Made by a program: the position numbers and the translations under genes. A DNA stretch of 64,000 bases from PNAI01 sp035501735. GTDB lineage: Bacteria; Pseudomonadota; Alphaproteobacteria; Rhizobiales; Xanthobacteraceae. The notes below the pieces were generated by a model. That model was given only the letters and a program-made list of their open reading frames with translations, did no database searches and was not told the DNA's origin. Below are positions 8,922-16,652 of the stretch, piece by piece; positions within the stretch are counted from its first letter, which is position 1, and each line of letters begins with the position of its first letter. Location of the stretch: positions 13,964-77,963 of the forward strand of contig DATJVR010000082.1 of NCBI GenBank assembly GCA_035501735.1, read 5' to 3'.

Positions 8922-9668
8922 CTATAGAACAAGAATCACGCCGGATACGACCAGCAGTAGAGCGAAGGCCTGGCGGAAGCGATGCTCGTCGAGCCGTCCA
9001 TAAATCCGCCAGCCAAAGAAGGCGCCCAATACCAGCATCGGCACCGCCAGCAGAAACAATACAACGCCGGCGCGGTCGAGCGCCACCACGCCGATCAGCG
9101 CCATGGTGGTGACATGCGCCATGAGGATGAAGGGCTGATAGATGCCGCGGGAGACTTGCTTCGACCAGCCGCGGAGCTGGCACCAGATCGCGGGCAGCAC
9201 GCCAGAGTAGCCGCCGATGCCGCCCAGCACGCCGCCGCCGAAGCCGATCAGCGAGTCCGCGACAATGCCGCCGCCGATGTGCGGCAGGCGCGGGGTTGCG
9301 AGGGCATAGACACCGTAGACCGCGATAAAAATTCCGAGCGCAAATTTGAGAGCGTGAGCGTCGACGTGCACGAGCAGGGCGACGCCGACCGGAACGCCGA
9401 GCAGGCCGGCGATCGCGAAGGGCGCCAGGCGGCGCAGTTTGATGTCGTAGCGCAGCGGCCAGATCGTGCCGATCTGAATCAACGTGCCGCCGGACACGAT
9501 CAGGATGGTGGTATGCAGCGGAGTAATGGCATGCAGCCAGATCGCCGAGCCAACGATGCCGAAGGCAAAGCCGGCGCCGCCGGCCGCCAAGCCACCCAAA
9601 AACGCGCCGAGCCAGAGCACGGCCAGCGTTTGGAGGGAGGGGAACGCGGCGATGAAGTCAGCCGACAT
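8922..9668 (-). CDS. TauE/SafE (DUF81) family membrane permease
   Basis: A 248-aa protein with about eight hydrophobic segments and the glycine-rich helices typical of the TauE/SafE family (AFLGGLAAGGAGFAFG near residues 23-38 and LIGFGGGVLGGIGGYSG near 140). Characterised relatives export sulfite, sulfoacetate or other small organic anions, but many are uncharacterised. Its first 11 bases overlap the end of the preceding SDH-type anchor gene, so it is part of the same transcript. An exporter or importer for a substrate or product of the neighbouring SDH-like/hydratase enzymes is the simplest inference. Confidence 0.8.
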   Translation of the reverse strand: MSADFIAAFPSLQTLAVLWLGAFLGGLAAGGAGFAFGIVGSAIWLHAITPLHTTILIVSGGTLIQIGTIWPLRYDIKLRRLAPFAIAGLLGVPVGVALLVHVDAHALKFALGIFIAVYGVYALATPRLPHIGGGIVADSLIGFGGGVLGGIGGYSGVLPAIWCQLRGWSKQVSRGIYQPFILMAHVTTMALIGVVALDRAGVVLFLLAVPMLVLGAFFGWRIYGRLDEHRFRQAFALLLVVSGVILVL

Positions 9669-9999
9669 TGAGCATGAACATCAGCCCGACCGCGATCGCC
9701 ACGGCGAGGCAAAGCGTGACCGCGATCCGGGTCGGCTCGCGGGCGGGGATGAACTCGATCGCAAGCACGCGCAGGCCGAGCGATAAATGCAGTGCCAGCG
9801 CGACCACGATTCCGCACTCGGCGATTTTCAAAATCGGCGTGTTCACGACATTGAGAAATTCATCGAGCGCATCGGCGCCGTTGAGCGCGCTTGCGAGAGC
9901 GAGAAAATGGATCGGCAGAAATACCGCAAGCGCAATTCCGGCGAGCCGGTGCAATAGCGCGGCGAGATATCCAGGCTTGGTGCGGGTTCTTGGGATCAT
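9658..9999 (-). CDS. Succinate dehydrogenase/fumarate reductase-type membrane anchor (cytochrome b-like)
   Basis: A 113-aa protein with three predicted membrane helices. The first contains HRLAGIALAVFLPIHFLAL and the second ALHLSLGLRVLAIEF, matching the quinone- and haem-binding helices of SdhC-type anchors (His in an HRLxG context, and H followed by GLR). It would anchor the SDH-like head and pass electrons to the quinone pool. It overlaps the second anchor upstream by 4 bases and the TauE gene downstream by 11 bases. Assignment as SdhC versus SdhD is not certain. Confidence 0.8.
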   Translation of the reverse strand: MIPRTRTKPGYLAALLHRLAGIALAVFLPIHFLALASALNGADALDEFLNVVNTPILKIAECGIVVALALHLSLGLRVLAIEFIPAREPTRIAVTLCLAVAIAVGLMFMLNVG

Positions 10000-10343
10000 G
10001 ACGGCTCGCGGAAAATCGGAAGATAGACCGCAAGCGCCGCGCGCATCCCAAGCAGCAAAAGCATGATCGCAAACAAGGCAAGCGCTACATCAAGGCTGCG
10101 CCCGCGCCACAGGGTCCATTCGCGAACGATGTTGCGCAGGCCGATGGGGGCATGGATCGCGATCGCCAGCACGAAGGCTGAGTAGAAGGCGAGGAACCAG
10201 ACGTTCTCGCGCGTGCGCTCGAGGATGGCGCCTGCCGTGAGCCCGGTGCGCACGGCGTAGAGGATGGTTGTCAGATGCACGCAGACCGCAAACGCCAGCA
10301 CCATGGCGGAGATGCGTTGGGCAGCGAAGAGCACCGCGGTCAT
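9996..10343 (-). CDS. Second SDH/fumarate reductase-type membrane anchor subunit
   Basis: 115 aa with three membrane segments. AAQRISAMVLAFAVCVHLTT and AIHAPIGLRNIVRE show the His and GLR features of cytochrome b-type SDH anchors, so with the neighbouring gene it makes a two-gene anchor. ATG 10343 overlaps the stop of the iron-sulfur subunit gene as ATGA, which implies translational coupling and fixes the start. The frame stays open upstream to 10622, but that extension is arginine-rich shadow of the iron-sulfur gene. Confidence 0.8.
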   Translation of the reverse strand: MTAVLFAAQRISAMVLAFAVCVHLTTILYAVRTGLTAGAILERTRENVWFLAFYSAFVLAIAIHAPIGLRNIVREWTLWRGRSLDVALALFAIMLLLLGMRAALAVYLPIFREPS

Positions 10344-11080
10344 GATCGCCGTCCCAACACGCGCGACAGCATCGCGCGCTTGAGGCCGGCGATCGAATAC
10401 GTCGGAGAGATCGCCTTGGGGCAGAACTCCGTGCAGTTCATGTGACTGTGGCAGGCATGGCAGCCCGTGCTGCCGGAGACGGCATGCAGGCGGGCCGCGC
10501 GCGCGTTGTCGCGTACGTCGTTCACAAGCGTCCAGGCGCGATTGAGGGCGGCGGGCCCGAGATACGTCTGGTCCCACGCCACCACGTCGCAGGCCGAGTA
10601 GCACACGCCGCAGCCGATGCATTCGATGCCGGCATCGGCCGCCTGCCGTTCGGGACTATCCGGCGGCACGACCGCGAAGTCGCGCTGGGACACGTCCTGC
10701 CAGGCCTTGCGCGGCTCGAAATGACCTTTGGCGTCGTGCCACTTGTCGAAGAAGCCCGTCATCTCGACCGCGAGATCCTTCACCACGGTGAAATTTTTCA
10801 GCGGCTCGAGCTTGAGGCGCCCCCTGCGGCCGACCGCCTCGCTCACGCGCGTGCGGCAGGTCCAGCGCGGGCGGCCGTTGACCACCATGGCGCAGGAGCC
10901 GCACATGCCGACGCGGCAGGCGAAACGGTAGGCAAGCGTCGCATCCTGCTCGCGCTGGATTTCGGTGACCACGTCGAGCACGGTCTGGTGCTCGCGCCGC
11001 GGCACGTCGAAGGACTGGAAGCTGCCCTCCGCGGCCCCGCGCCAAACCTCGACGTGCAACAGGTCCTGCGATAGCGCCAT
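10340..11080 (-). CDS. Succinate dehydrogenase/fumarate reductase-like iron-sulfur subunit
   Basis: A 246-aa protein with the SdhB/FrdB layout. An N-terminal plant-type 2Fe-2S domain has ACRVGMCGSCAMVVNG and a fourth cysteine in PRWTCRT. The C-terminal alpha-helical ferredoxin domain has IECIGCGVCYSAC and CHACHSHMNCTEFCPK, supplying the 4Fe-4S and 3Fe-4S clusters. It carries electrons from the flavoprotein to the membrane anchor. ATG 11080 shares its A with the TGA of the upstream binding-protein gene (TGATG), and the downstream anchor begins within its stop. The flavoprotein gene is not adjacent; it lies at 13224-14945, separated by an opposite-strand gene. Confidence 0.9.
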   Translation of the reverse strand: MALSQDLLHVEVWRGAAEGSFQSFDVPRREHQTVLDVVTEIQREQDATLAYRFACRVGMCGSCAMVVNGRPRWTCRTRVSEAVGRRGRLKLEPLKNFTVVKDLAVEMTGFFDKWHDAKGHFEPRKAWQDVSQRDFAVVPPDSPERQAADAGIECIGCGVCYSACDVVAWDQTYLGPAALNRAWTLVNDVRDNARAARLHAVSGSTGCHACHSHMNCTEFCPKAISPTYSIAGLKRAMLSRVLGRRS

Positions 11081-12087
11081 CAACTACCCGGCAGTTTGTG
11101 GGTGTCGGCGAAGAACACGTCGCGCCACGACCCCGGCTTGGCTGAAAGCGTCCCGGTGCGACTCATGAATTCCGCGTAGACCATGATCTTTTTCGGCACC
11201 ATCGTCCACTCGTTCTCGGGCAGGCGGATCAGCTTCTCGATATAGGCGGGGGTGAGCTTGGAATTTTCAGCCTTGACCCAGATCGCTGCGGCTTCGGACG
11301 GATTGGCGGCGATCTGCTTCATCGCGTCGTCGAGGGCAGCGATGAAGGCTTCGATGATTTTCGGATTCTCGTCGTGGAACTTGGTGGTCGCCCAGACCAC
11401 GTTGAATGTGTGCGGCCCGCCGAGCACATCGTAGCTGTCGAGCACTTTATGGACGCGGCTGTCCTCCAGTTCCTGATACATGAAAGGCGCCGAGGTGAAA
11501 TGCGCGGTGATCTCGGACTTGCCGCTCATCATGGCGGCAAGCCCGTCCGGGTGACCGAGCGAGGCGGTGAGGGCGTCGAGCTTGTTCTGCTGGCCGGGGC
11601 CGAATGCCTTTTCGGCCGCCATCTGCAGCGTGATCGCCTGGATCGAGACTTTCACGGCGGGAAGCGCGATGCGGTCCTTGTCGGTGAAATCCTTGATCGT
11701 CTTCACATTGGGATTGATGGTGTTGAGATAAAGCGGCATGGAATTGAGTGCAGCCACGCCTTTGACGCCGAGGCTCGTGCGCGTCTTGCCCCAGATGGTG
11801 AGCAGCGGACCGACGCCGCCGGAGGCAAAGTCGAGATTGCCGGAAATGATGGCTTCGTTCATCGGCGGGCCGCCGGTGAACTGCACCCATTCGGTCTTGA
11901 GATCGAGCCCGAGCTTCTTGCCGTGCGCTTCGAGGAGGCCCTTCGCTTCCATGATGGTCAGCGGCAGGTAGGAAATGCCAAATTGCTTGGCGAGATGAAC
12001 TGTCTTGGTTTGCGCCTGCGCGGACGCGGCCGGCAAAAGGAAGGCGCCGGCGATGAGGCCCAGGATCAGACGACGCGACGCATGCAT
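11080..12087 (-). CDS. NitT/TauT-type ABC transporter periplasmic substrate-binding protein
   Basis: A 335-aa exported protein. A signal peptide (MHASRRLILGLIAGAFLLPA ending ASAQA) is followed by an SsuA/NMT1-like periplasmic fold with the early motif FGISYLPLTIMEAKG. Relatives bind sulfonates, nitrate, taurine or aromatic acids. ATG 12087 is preceded by GGGAGAG at 6 bases. It is the first gene of the operon that continues with the SDH-like subunits, TauE permease and hydratase, yet no ABC ATPase or permease gene is nearby. Substrate capture for the pathway encoded downstream is inferred. Confidence 0.82.
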   Translation of the reverse strand: MHASRRLILGLIAGAFLLPAASAQAQTKTVHLAKQFGISYLPLTIMEAKGLLEAHGKKLGLDLKTEWVQFTGGPPMNEAIISGNLDFASGGVGPLLTIWGKTRTSLGVKGVAALNSMPLYLNTINPNVKTIKDFTDKDRIALPAVKVSIQAITLQMAAEKAFGPGQQNKLDALTASLGHPDGLAAMMSGKSEITAHFTSAPFMYQELEDSRVHKVLDSYDVLGGPHTFNVVWATTKFHDENPKIIEAFIAALDDAMKQIAANPSEAAAIWVKAENSKLTPAYIEKLIRLPENEWTMVPKKIMVYAEFMSRTGTLSAKPGSWRDVFFADTHKLPGS

Positions 12088-12227
12088 GATTTCTCTCCCC
12101 TTGATCCGGCGTTCAGACTAAAGGTGGAATGCCGCGGTCCGTCAAGCGAACAAATGCCGTCATCGGACAAGGTCCATGCGTGCAATGATCATGGGTTCAA
12201 CGTCATCGCGATCGGGGACTTGAGCGA

Positions 12228-13217
12228 ATGCCGTTGCTGTCACTCATCGACGCGGGAGAATTGGTTTCTCGGACGTTGTTGCGCGCGCGCACCGGCGCCG
12301 ATAACGCGGCGAGCGTAGCGCGGGCGCTGGTTGCCGCAGAAGCGGATGGATTGAAAGGGCACGGGCTTACACGCGTCCCGAGCTATGCGGCGCAGACCAA
12401 GGTTGGAAAGGTCGACGGGTTTGCAAAGCCTGTGCTGACGCGAGCGCGTGCGAGCCTGCTCGTCATCGATGCCGCCAATGGTTTTGCCTTTCCGGCGCTC
12501 GATATGGCGGTCGCGGCCCTGCCGGAGGCCACACGGAGCCAGGGCGTGGCGGCGGCGGCGATCCGACGCTCGCATCATTGCGGCGCGGCTGGGCTCACCG
12601 TCGAGCGACTGGCGGAGAGCGGGCTCGTCACATTGATGCTCGCCAATACGCCTTCCGCCATGGCGCCGTGGGGCGGCTCGAAAGCGGTATTCGGCACAAA
12701 CCCAATTGCATTCGCCTGCCCGCTCAAAGGCCGTGCGCCGCTGGTGATCGATCTCTCGCTGTCGAAGGTCGCACGCGGCAATATCGTCACCGCCAAGCAG
12801 CGCGGCGAAAAAATTCCACAGGGCTGGGCGCTCGATGAAGCGGGGCAACCAACCACCGATCCTGACGCGGCTTTGCGCGGCACGATGGTGCCGGCGGGGG
12901 AAGCCAAAGGAACAGCGCTCGCGCTCATGGTCGAACTGTTGGCCGCGGGATTAACAGGCGCGAATTTCGCCGCCGAAGCGTCGTCCTACCTCGATGCCAA
13001 GGGCCCACCGCCGGGCACCGGGCAGCTCATCGTGGCGTTCGATCCGTCGGCCTTCGGCGGTGACGCGGTCGCGCGATTTGCATTGCTGGCCCAATCGATC
13101 GAGCGGCAGGAGGGCGCGCGATTGCCGGGTGCACGGCGGCTCGCGGCGCGGAAGAAAGCGGCGAGCGAAGGGCTCAGCATTTCGGATGCGCTGCTCGTGG
13201 AGATCAATGCGGCGTGA
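12228..13217 (+). CDS. Ldh2/malate-type NAD(P)-dependent oxidoreductase
   Basis: A 329-aa member of the malate/L-lactate dehydrogenase family (not the Rossmann LDH family). Typical signatures are ADGLKGHGLTRVPSYA near residues 38-53, the catalytic His region RSHHCGAAG near 115-123, and FGTNPIAFACP near 157-167. The family oxidises or reduces 2-hydroxy acids such as malate, lactate, sulfolactate, ureidoglycolate or 2,3-diketogulonate. It is slightly shorter than the usual 340-350 residues. It is divergent from the binding-protein gene (140-base shared upstream region) and convergent with the SDH-like flavoprotein (6 bases), so it is embedded in that cluster. Confidence 0.85.
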   Translation: MPLLSLIDAGELVSRTLLRARTGADNAASVARALVAAEADGLKGHGLTRVPSYAAQTKVGKVDGFAKPVLTRARASLLVIDAANGFAFPALDMAVAALPEATRSQGVAAAAIRRSHHCGAAGLTVERLAESGLVTLMLANTPSAMAPWGGSKAVFGTNPIAFACPLKGRAPLVIDLSLSKVARGNIVTAKQRGEKIPQGWALDEAGQPTTDPDAALRGTMVPAGEAKGTALALMVELLAAGLTGANFAAEASSYLDAKGPPPGTGQLIVAFDPSAFGGDAVARFALLAQSIERQEGARLPGARRLAARKKAASEGLSISDALLVEINAA

Positions 13218-13223
13218 AATCCT

Positions 13224-14945
13224 CTACTCCGCGGCGCGCGGGAGCAATGTCTCGCCCGGCCGCACGTGGCTGAAATCCACCGGTGCGGTTGTGACGACGA
13301 AATCCTTGTCCTTGGCGCGCACCACAGTATAGCGCGAGGACGAGAGGTCCGACGGCTGCGGATGATCCTCGCGGAAATGCGCGCCGCGCGAGTCGTTGCG
13401 CGCTTCCGCCGCAACGCAGATCGCACGGCTGACCAGAATCAGATTGTCCAGGTTCAACCGATCCATCCAGGTAAGATTGTAACGCGGCTCGGCGTGGCCG
13501 GCGCCCATGGAGGCGATCGCGGCGGAGAGCGCGTCGAGCGTCTGGCGCGCGCGGGAGAGCGTCTGCGCCGTGCGCAAGACGCCGACATCGTCCCACATCA
13601 CCTGATAGAGCTTGCGGCGGATGGCTTCGAGATCGCCGGTGCGCCGGCCGAGCGGCTCGAAAGCGCGGGCGCGGGCAGCTTCCAGCGCGACCGGCGAAGG
13701 ATCGGGAAGCCGGCCGGACTTGCGCAGCGGCGCCGCCATGGCATCGCCGGCGATGCCGCCGAACACGGTGGAATTGGCGACGCCGTTGCCGCCGAGGCGG
13801 TTCGCGCCATGCACGCCGCCAGTATCCTCGCCCGCCGCATAGAGCCCGCGCATGGCGGTCGTGCAATCGGGACCGAACATCACGCCGCCCATCATGTAAT
13901 GCGCAGTCGGGATCACCTCGACCCGGCCAGCGGCGAGATCGAAGCCGCAATCGGCGCAGCGCTCGACCATGCCCTTGAACTCGCGCCGCACATTGTCGGG
14001 CCCGAGGTGGCCCATGGAGATCCAGACGCCGCCGTTCGGCGATGCGTGGCCCTTGCGGATGCGATCCATCACGGCGCGGCTGACGATGTCGCGGGTGGCG
14101 CGCTCTCCGCGCTGATCGTATTCGAACATGAAGCGCGCGCCGGTCGCGTCGATGAGATGGCCGCCGGAGCCGCGCAGGCCTTCTTCCAGCACGGTGCCGG
14201 TCATTCGCGTGCCGGGGCCGGCAAGCAAGCCGGTCGGGTGGAACTGCACCATTTCGATGTCGCGCAACGGCAAGCCAGCACGCAGCGCCATGGCCATGCC
14301 GTCGCAGGATTTGTCGCCGGAGGGTGTGTGATAGAGATACATGGTCGGCCCGCCACCGGTCGCGAGCAGCGTCGCGCGCGCTCGAACGAGCAGCGGCTCG
14401 CCGGTTCGCATGTCGAGCATGTAGACGCCGGCGAGGCCAGAGCCATCCGCCGCCGGAATCAAATCGAGCGCGCGGTGATCCTCCAGGCGCCGCACCTCGC
14501 GGCGCCAGACTTGTTCCGCAAGGCGATTGATGATCTCGATGCCGGTGAGATCGCCCTTGTGCACGGTGCGGTCGAAGGTCTGCCCGGCAAAAGCCTTCTG
14601 ATGCACGGTGCCGTCGGGGTTGCGATCGAAGAAGCAGCCGATGTCGTTCTCCAGCTCGCGGATGCGCACAGGCGCCTGCGAAACCAAGAGCCAAGCGAGC
14701 TCCTGGTTGTTGAGCCAGGCGCCGCCCTCGATGGTGTCCATAAAATGGCGCTCGACCGAATCGCCGGGCGCAAGGGCTACGTTGTAGCCGCCCTGCACCA
14801 TGCGGGTGCAGCCGCATTTGCCGAGCAAGCCCTTGACCGCGATGGTTACATCAAGCTCGGGTCGCGCGCGCTTGGCATGCAAGGCGGCGAACAGGCCGGC
14901 GCCGCCCGCACCGAGGATGAGAATGTCGGTATCAAGTGTGTTCAA
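13224..14945 (-). CDS. Succinate dehydrogenase/fumarate reductase-like flavoprotein subunit lacking the FAD-linking histidine
   Basis: A 573-aa FAD protein. The dinucleotide-binding motif ILGAGGAGLFAALHA is at residues 10-24. Substrate-site motifs of the SdhA/FrdA/aspartate oxidase family are present: MVQFHPTGLL, EEGLRGSGG, AHYMMGG and HGANRLGGNG. In SdhA/FrdA a histidine before the QGG motif binds FAD covalently; here that position is Cys46 (GKCGCTRMVQGG), so FAD is probably bound non-covalently. Reaction type (dehydrogenation of a succinate-like diacid or its reverse) is inferred from family and from the iron-sulfur and anchor subunits at 9658-11080. About 90 bases separate it from the upstream ars operon. 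Confidence 0.87.
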   Translation of the reverse strand: MNTLDTDILILGAGGAGLFAALHAKRARPELDVTIAVKGLLGKCGCTRMVQGGYNVALAPGDSVERHFMDTIEGGAWLNNQELAWLLVSQAPVRIRELENDIGCFFDRNPDGTVHQKAFAGQTFDRTVHKGDLTGIEIINRLAEQVWRREVRRLEDHRALDLIPAADGSGLAGVYMLDMRTGEPLLVRARATLLATGGGPTMYLYHTPSGDKSCDGMAMALRAGLPLRDIEMVQFHPTGLLAGPGTRMTGTVLEEGLRGSGGHLIDATGARFMFEYDQRGERATRDIVSRAVMDRIRKGHASPNGGVWISMGHLGPDNVRREFKGMVERCADCGFDLAAGRVEVIPTAHYMMGGVMFGPDCTTAMRGLYAAGEDTGGVHGANRLGGNGVANSTVFGGIAGDAMAAPLRKSGRLPDPSPVALEAARARAFEPLGRRTGDLEAIRRKLYQVMWDDVGVLRTAQTLSRARQTLDALSAAIASMGAGHAEPRYNLTWMDRLNLDNLILVSRAICVAAEARNDSRGAHFREDHPQPSDLSSSRYTVVRAKDKDFVVTTAPVDFSHVRPGETLLPRAAE

Positions 14946-15034
14946 GACGGCGGCCCCGTTTGCGCATCAATGCCGAGAATACGCAAAAGAGCGCTTGGCC
15001 GACAGTTGGGCAATGGCCCGGCTATCCCCAGAAT

Positions 15035-15691
15035 TCAGGTGCGCCAAAGCCAGCGGGCGATCGCAACGGCCGCGAGCATTCCCAAAAGCTGCGCCATAAT
15101 GAATGCCGGCGCGCCAGCCGGCGCGATGCCGGCGAAAGTATTACTGAACGAGCGGGCAATGGTCACGGCCGGATTGGCAAACGAGGTCGAGGCGGTGAAC
15201 CAATAGGCCGAAGTGATGTAAAGACCAACCGCATAGGGCACGGCCGCAGACGAGCGGGAGACGCAGCCAAAAATCGTCAGCAGCAGGCCGAAACACGCGA
15301 CGAATTCCGCGAGCCATTGGCCCGAGCCGGTGCGCGCGGTCATCGACACCTGCCAGAGCGGCAGCTCGAACATCAAATGCGCCACCCATACTCCGGCGAT
15401 GGCGCCGGCGATCTGCACGGCAATGTAAAGCGCCGCCGTCGGCCATGGCAGCATGCCGCGCAAGGAAAAGGCGACGCTGACGGCGGGGTTGAAATGCGCG
15501 CCTGAGATCGGGCCGAATATCAGAATCAACACGATGAGAATTGCGCCGGTCGGCAACGTGTTGCACAGCAGAGCAATCGCGCCGTTCCCGCCAGCGAGCC
15601 TTTCCGCCATGATGCCGGAGCCGACGACGGCCGCGAGCAGCATCGCGGTGCCGAGGCATTTGGCAAATGCGCGCTGAGCAACGGAAGGCAT
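15035..15691 (-). CDS. aqpS: MIP family channel, AqpS-type, in the arsenic operon
   Basis: A 218-aa protein with six membrane segments and the two pore motifs HFNPAVSVAF (near residue 65) and FANPAVTIARSF (near 170). In rhizobial ars operons AqpS replaces the ArsB pump and lets arsenite formed by ArsC leave the cell down its gradient. Its ATG at 15691 shares a base with the arsC stop (TGATG), and no arsB or acr3 is present here, which fits this model. The open frame extends upstream to 16012, but that part is the shadow of arsC. Confidence 0.85.
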   Translation of the reverse strand: MPSVAQRAFAKCLGTAMLLAAVVGSGIMAERLAGGNGAIALLCNTLPTGAILIVLILIFGPISGAHFNPAVSVAFSLRGMLPWPTAALYIAVQIAGAIAGVWVAHLMFELPLWQVSMTARTGSGQWLAEFVACFGLLLTIFGCVSRSSAAVPYAVGLYITSAYWFTASTSFANPAVTIARSFSNTFAGIAPAGAPAFIMAQLLGMLAAVAIARWLWRT

Positions 15692-16233
15692 CAATGCGCT
15701 TCTGCAGCCTTGGCCGTTGCATCGCCCATGCGCCCGATTTCCCGGAGCTTGGATTGCAATTTTAGGCGATCGAGGCTGCGAATCGGCAGCGCCGCGAAGA
15801 CGGAGATGCGCTGACGCAACATGCGATAGGCTTCCTTGAAGGCGAGCGCAATTTCGGCTGGCGTTCCGCGCGCCTCCGCCGGATCCGGAATTCCCCAGTG
15901 CGCGGTCATCGGCTGGCCCGGCCATACCGGGCAGGTTTCGCGGGCAGCATTGTCGCAAACGGTGAAAACAAAATCGAACACCGGCGCACCTGGTCGGGTG
16001 AATTCGTCCCACGATTTTGAGCGAAGGTGCGAGGTATCGTGGCCAAGACTCCGCAACAGATGCATCGTCTCCGGCAGCACTCGTCTTTTCGGAGCACTTC
16101 CGGCGCTGAAGGCGCAGAATTTTCCGGCTCCCAACTTGTTCAGGATTGCCTCAGCCATGATTGAACGCGCCGAGTTGCCGGTGCAAAGAAATAATACATT
16201 CATCGGCTCGCTGGACGTCGGCTTGCTAGACAT
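15691..16233 (-). CDS. arsC: Arsenate reductase, low-molecular-weight tyrosine phosphatase family
   Basis: A 180-aa protein. The phosphatase P-loop VLFLCTGNSARS (CX5R, nucleophilic cysteine near residue 17) opens the domain. SAGSAPKRRV follows, and the resolving cysteine region is FVFTVCDNAARETCPVWPG. The family reduces arsenate to arsenite with thioredoxin or glutathione/glutaredoxin. The product runs about 40 residues past the usual 135-140-residue domain with a basic, charged tail. It overlaps arsR by 8 bases and is coupled to aqpS, making a three-gene operon. Confidence 0.9.
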   Translation of the reverse strand: MSSKPTSSEPMNVLFLCTGNSARSIMAEAILNKLGAGKFCAFSAGSAPKRRVLPETMHLLRSLGHDTSHLRSKSWDEFTRPGAPVFDFVFTVCDNAARETCPVWPGQPMTAHWGIPDPAEARGTPAEIALAFKEAYRMLRQRISVFAALPIRSLDRLKLQSKLREIGRMGDATAKAAEAH

Positions 16234-16588
16234 GGATTTTCTCCCGCTTCGTCGTTGGCGCGCTGCCGCGCAATTTGCTGACCAGCGGCGCGCAAATTTC
16301 GCTACGGCCGCCGCAGCAGTCCTGCATCAGAAAGCCGAGCAACGCACGGAAACCATCAAGGTTTGCGCCGTAGTACATCATGCGGCCCTCGCGCTGCGCG
16401 ACGATCAGTCCGGCGCGGGCGAGCACGGCGAGATGCGCCGACATCGTATTGTGAGGTACATCGCAAGCGCGCGCGATTGCGCCGGCAGCGATCCGGTTCG
16501 GGTGGGCGTTGAGCAGACGCCGAAAAGTCTTGAGACGCGTCGGCTGCGCGAGCGCGGTCAGCGCCTCGATGACGGATGTTATATCCAT
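16226..16588 (-). CDS. arsR: ArsR/SmtB family arsenic-responsive repressor
   Basis: A winged-helix repressor of 120 aa. The recognition helix region is CDVPHNTMSAHLAVLARAG and the wing is REGRMMYYG. A C-terminal triad Cys91-Cys92 and Cys99 (QDCCGGRSEICA) lies outside the classical alpha-3 CVC site and resembles the C-terminal arsenite-binding cysteines described for some ArsR proteins such as that of Acidithiobacillus. ATG 16588 gives the family-typical start MDITSVIEALTALAQ; ATG 16600 (four residues longer) is possible, and neither has a clear ribosome site. First gene of the ars operon and probably autoregulated through the overlapping palindrome. Confidence 0.9.
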   Translation of the reverse strand: MDITSVIEALTALAQPTRLKTFRRLLNAHPNRIAAGAIARACDVPHNTMSAHLAVLARAGLIVAQREGRMMYYGANLDGFRALLGFLMQDCCGGRSEICAPLVSKLRGSAPTTKREKIHV

Positions 16589-16614
16589 ACGTCTAGACAT
16601 ATCGACATAATATG
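16587..16614 (-). promoter_or_regulatory. Candidate ArsR operator over the start of the ars operon
   Basis: A near-perfect palindrome ATACGTCTAGACATAT (16587-16602, one mismatched pair) overlaps the alternative start codons of arsR. It is followed immediately by a second inverted repeat, CATAT-N7-ATATG (16598-16614). The A/T-rich, symmetrical character stands out from the GC-rich surroundings and fits autorepression by ArsR. Location over the start codons would need a very close or leaderless transcript start. Confidence 0.4.
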
Positions 16615-16652
16615 ACGCCGCGATGACAGCGCAATGCTGCGCGGGCTGCCAT

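Noticed and set aside
13266..15206. 646-codon plus-strand frame opposite the SDH-like flavoprotein
   Set aside because: Antisense to a protein with clear FAD and substrate motifs; runs across the boundary into the aqpS gene.
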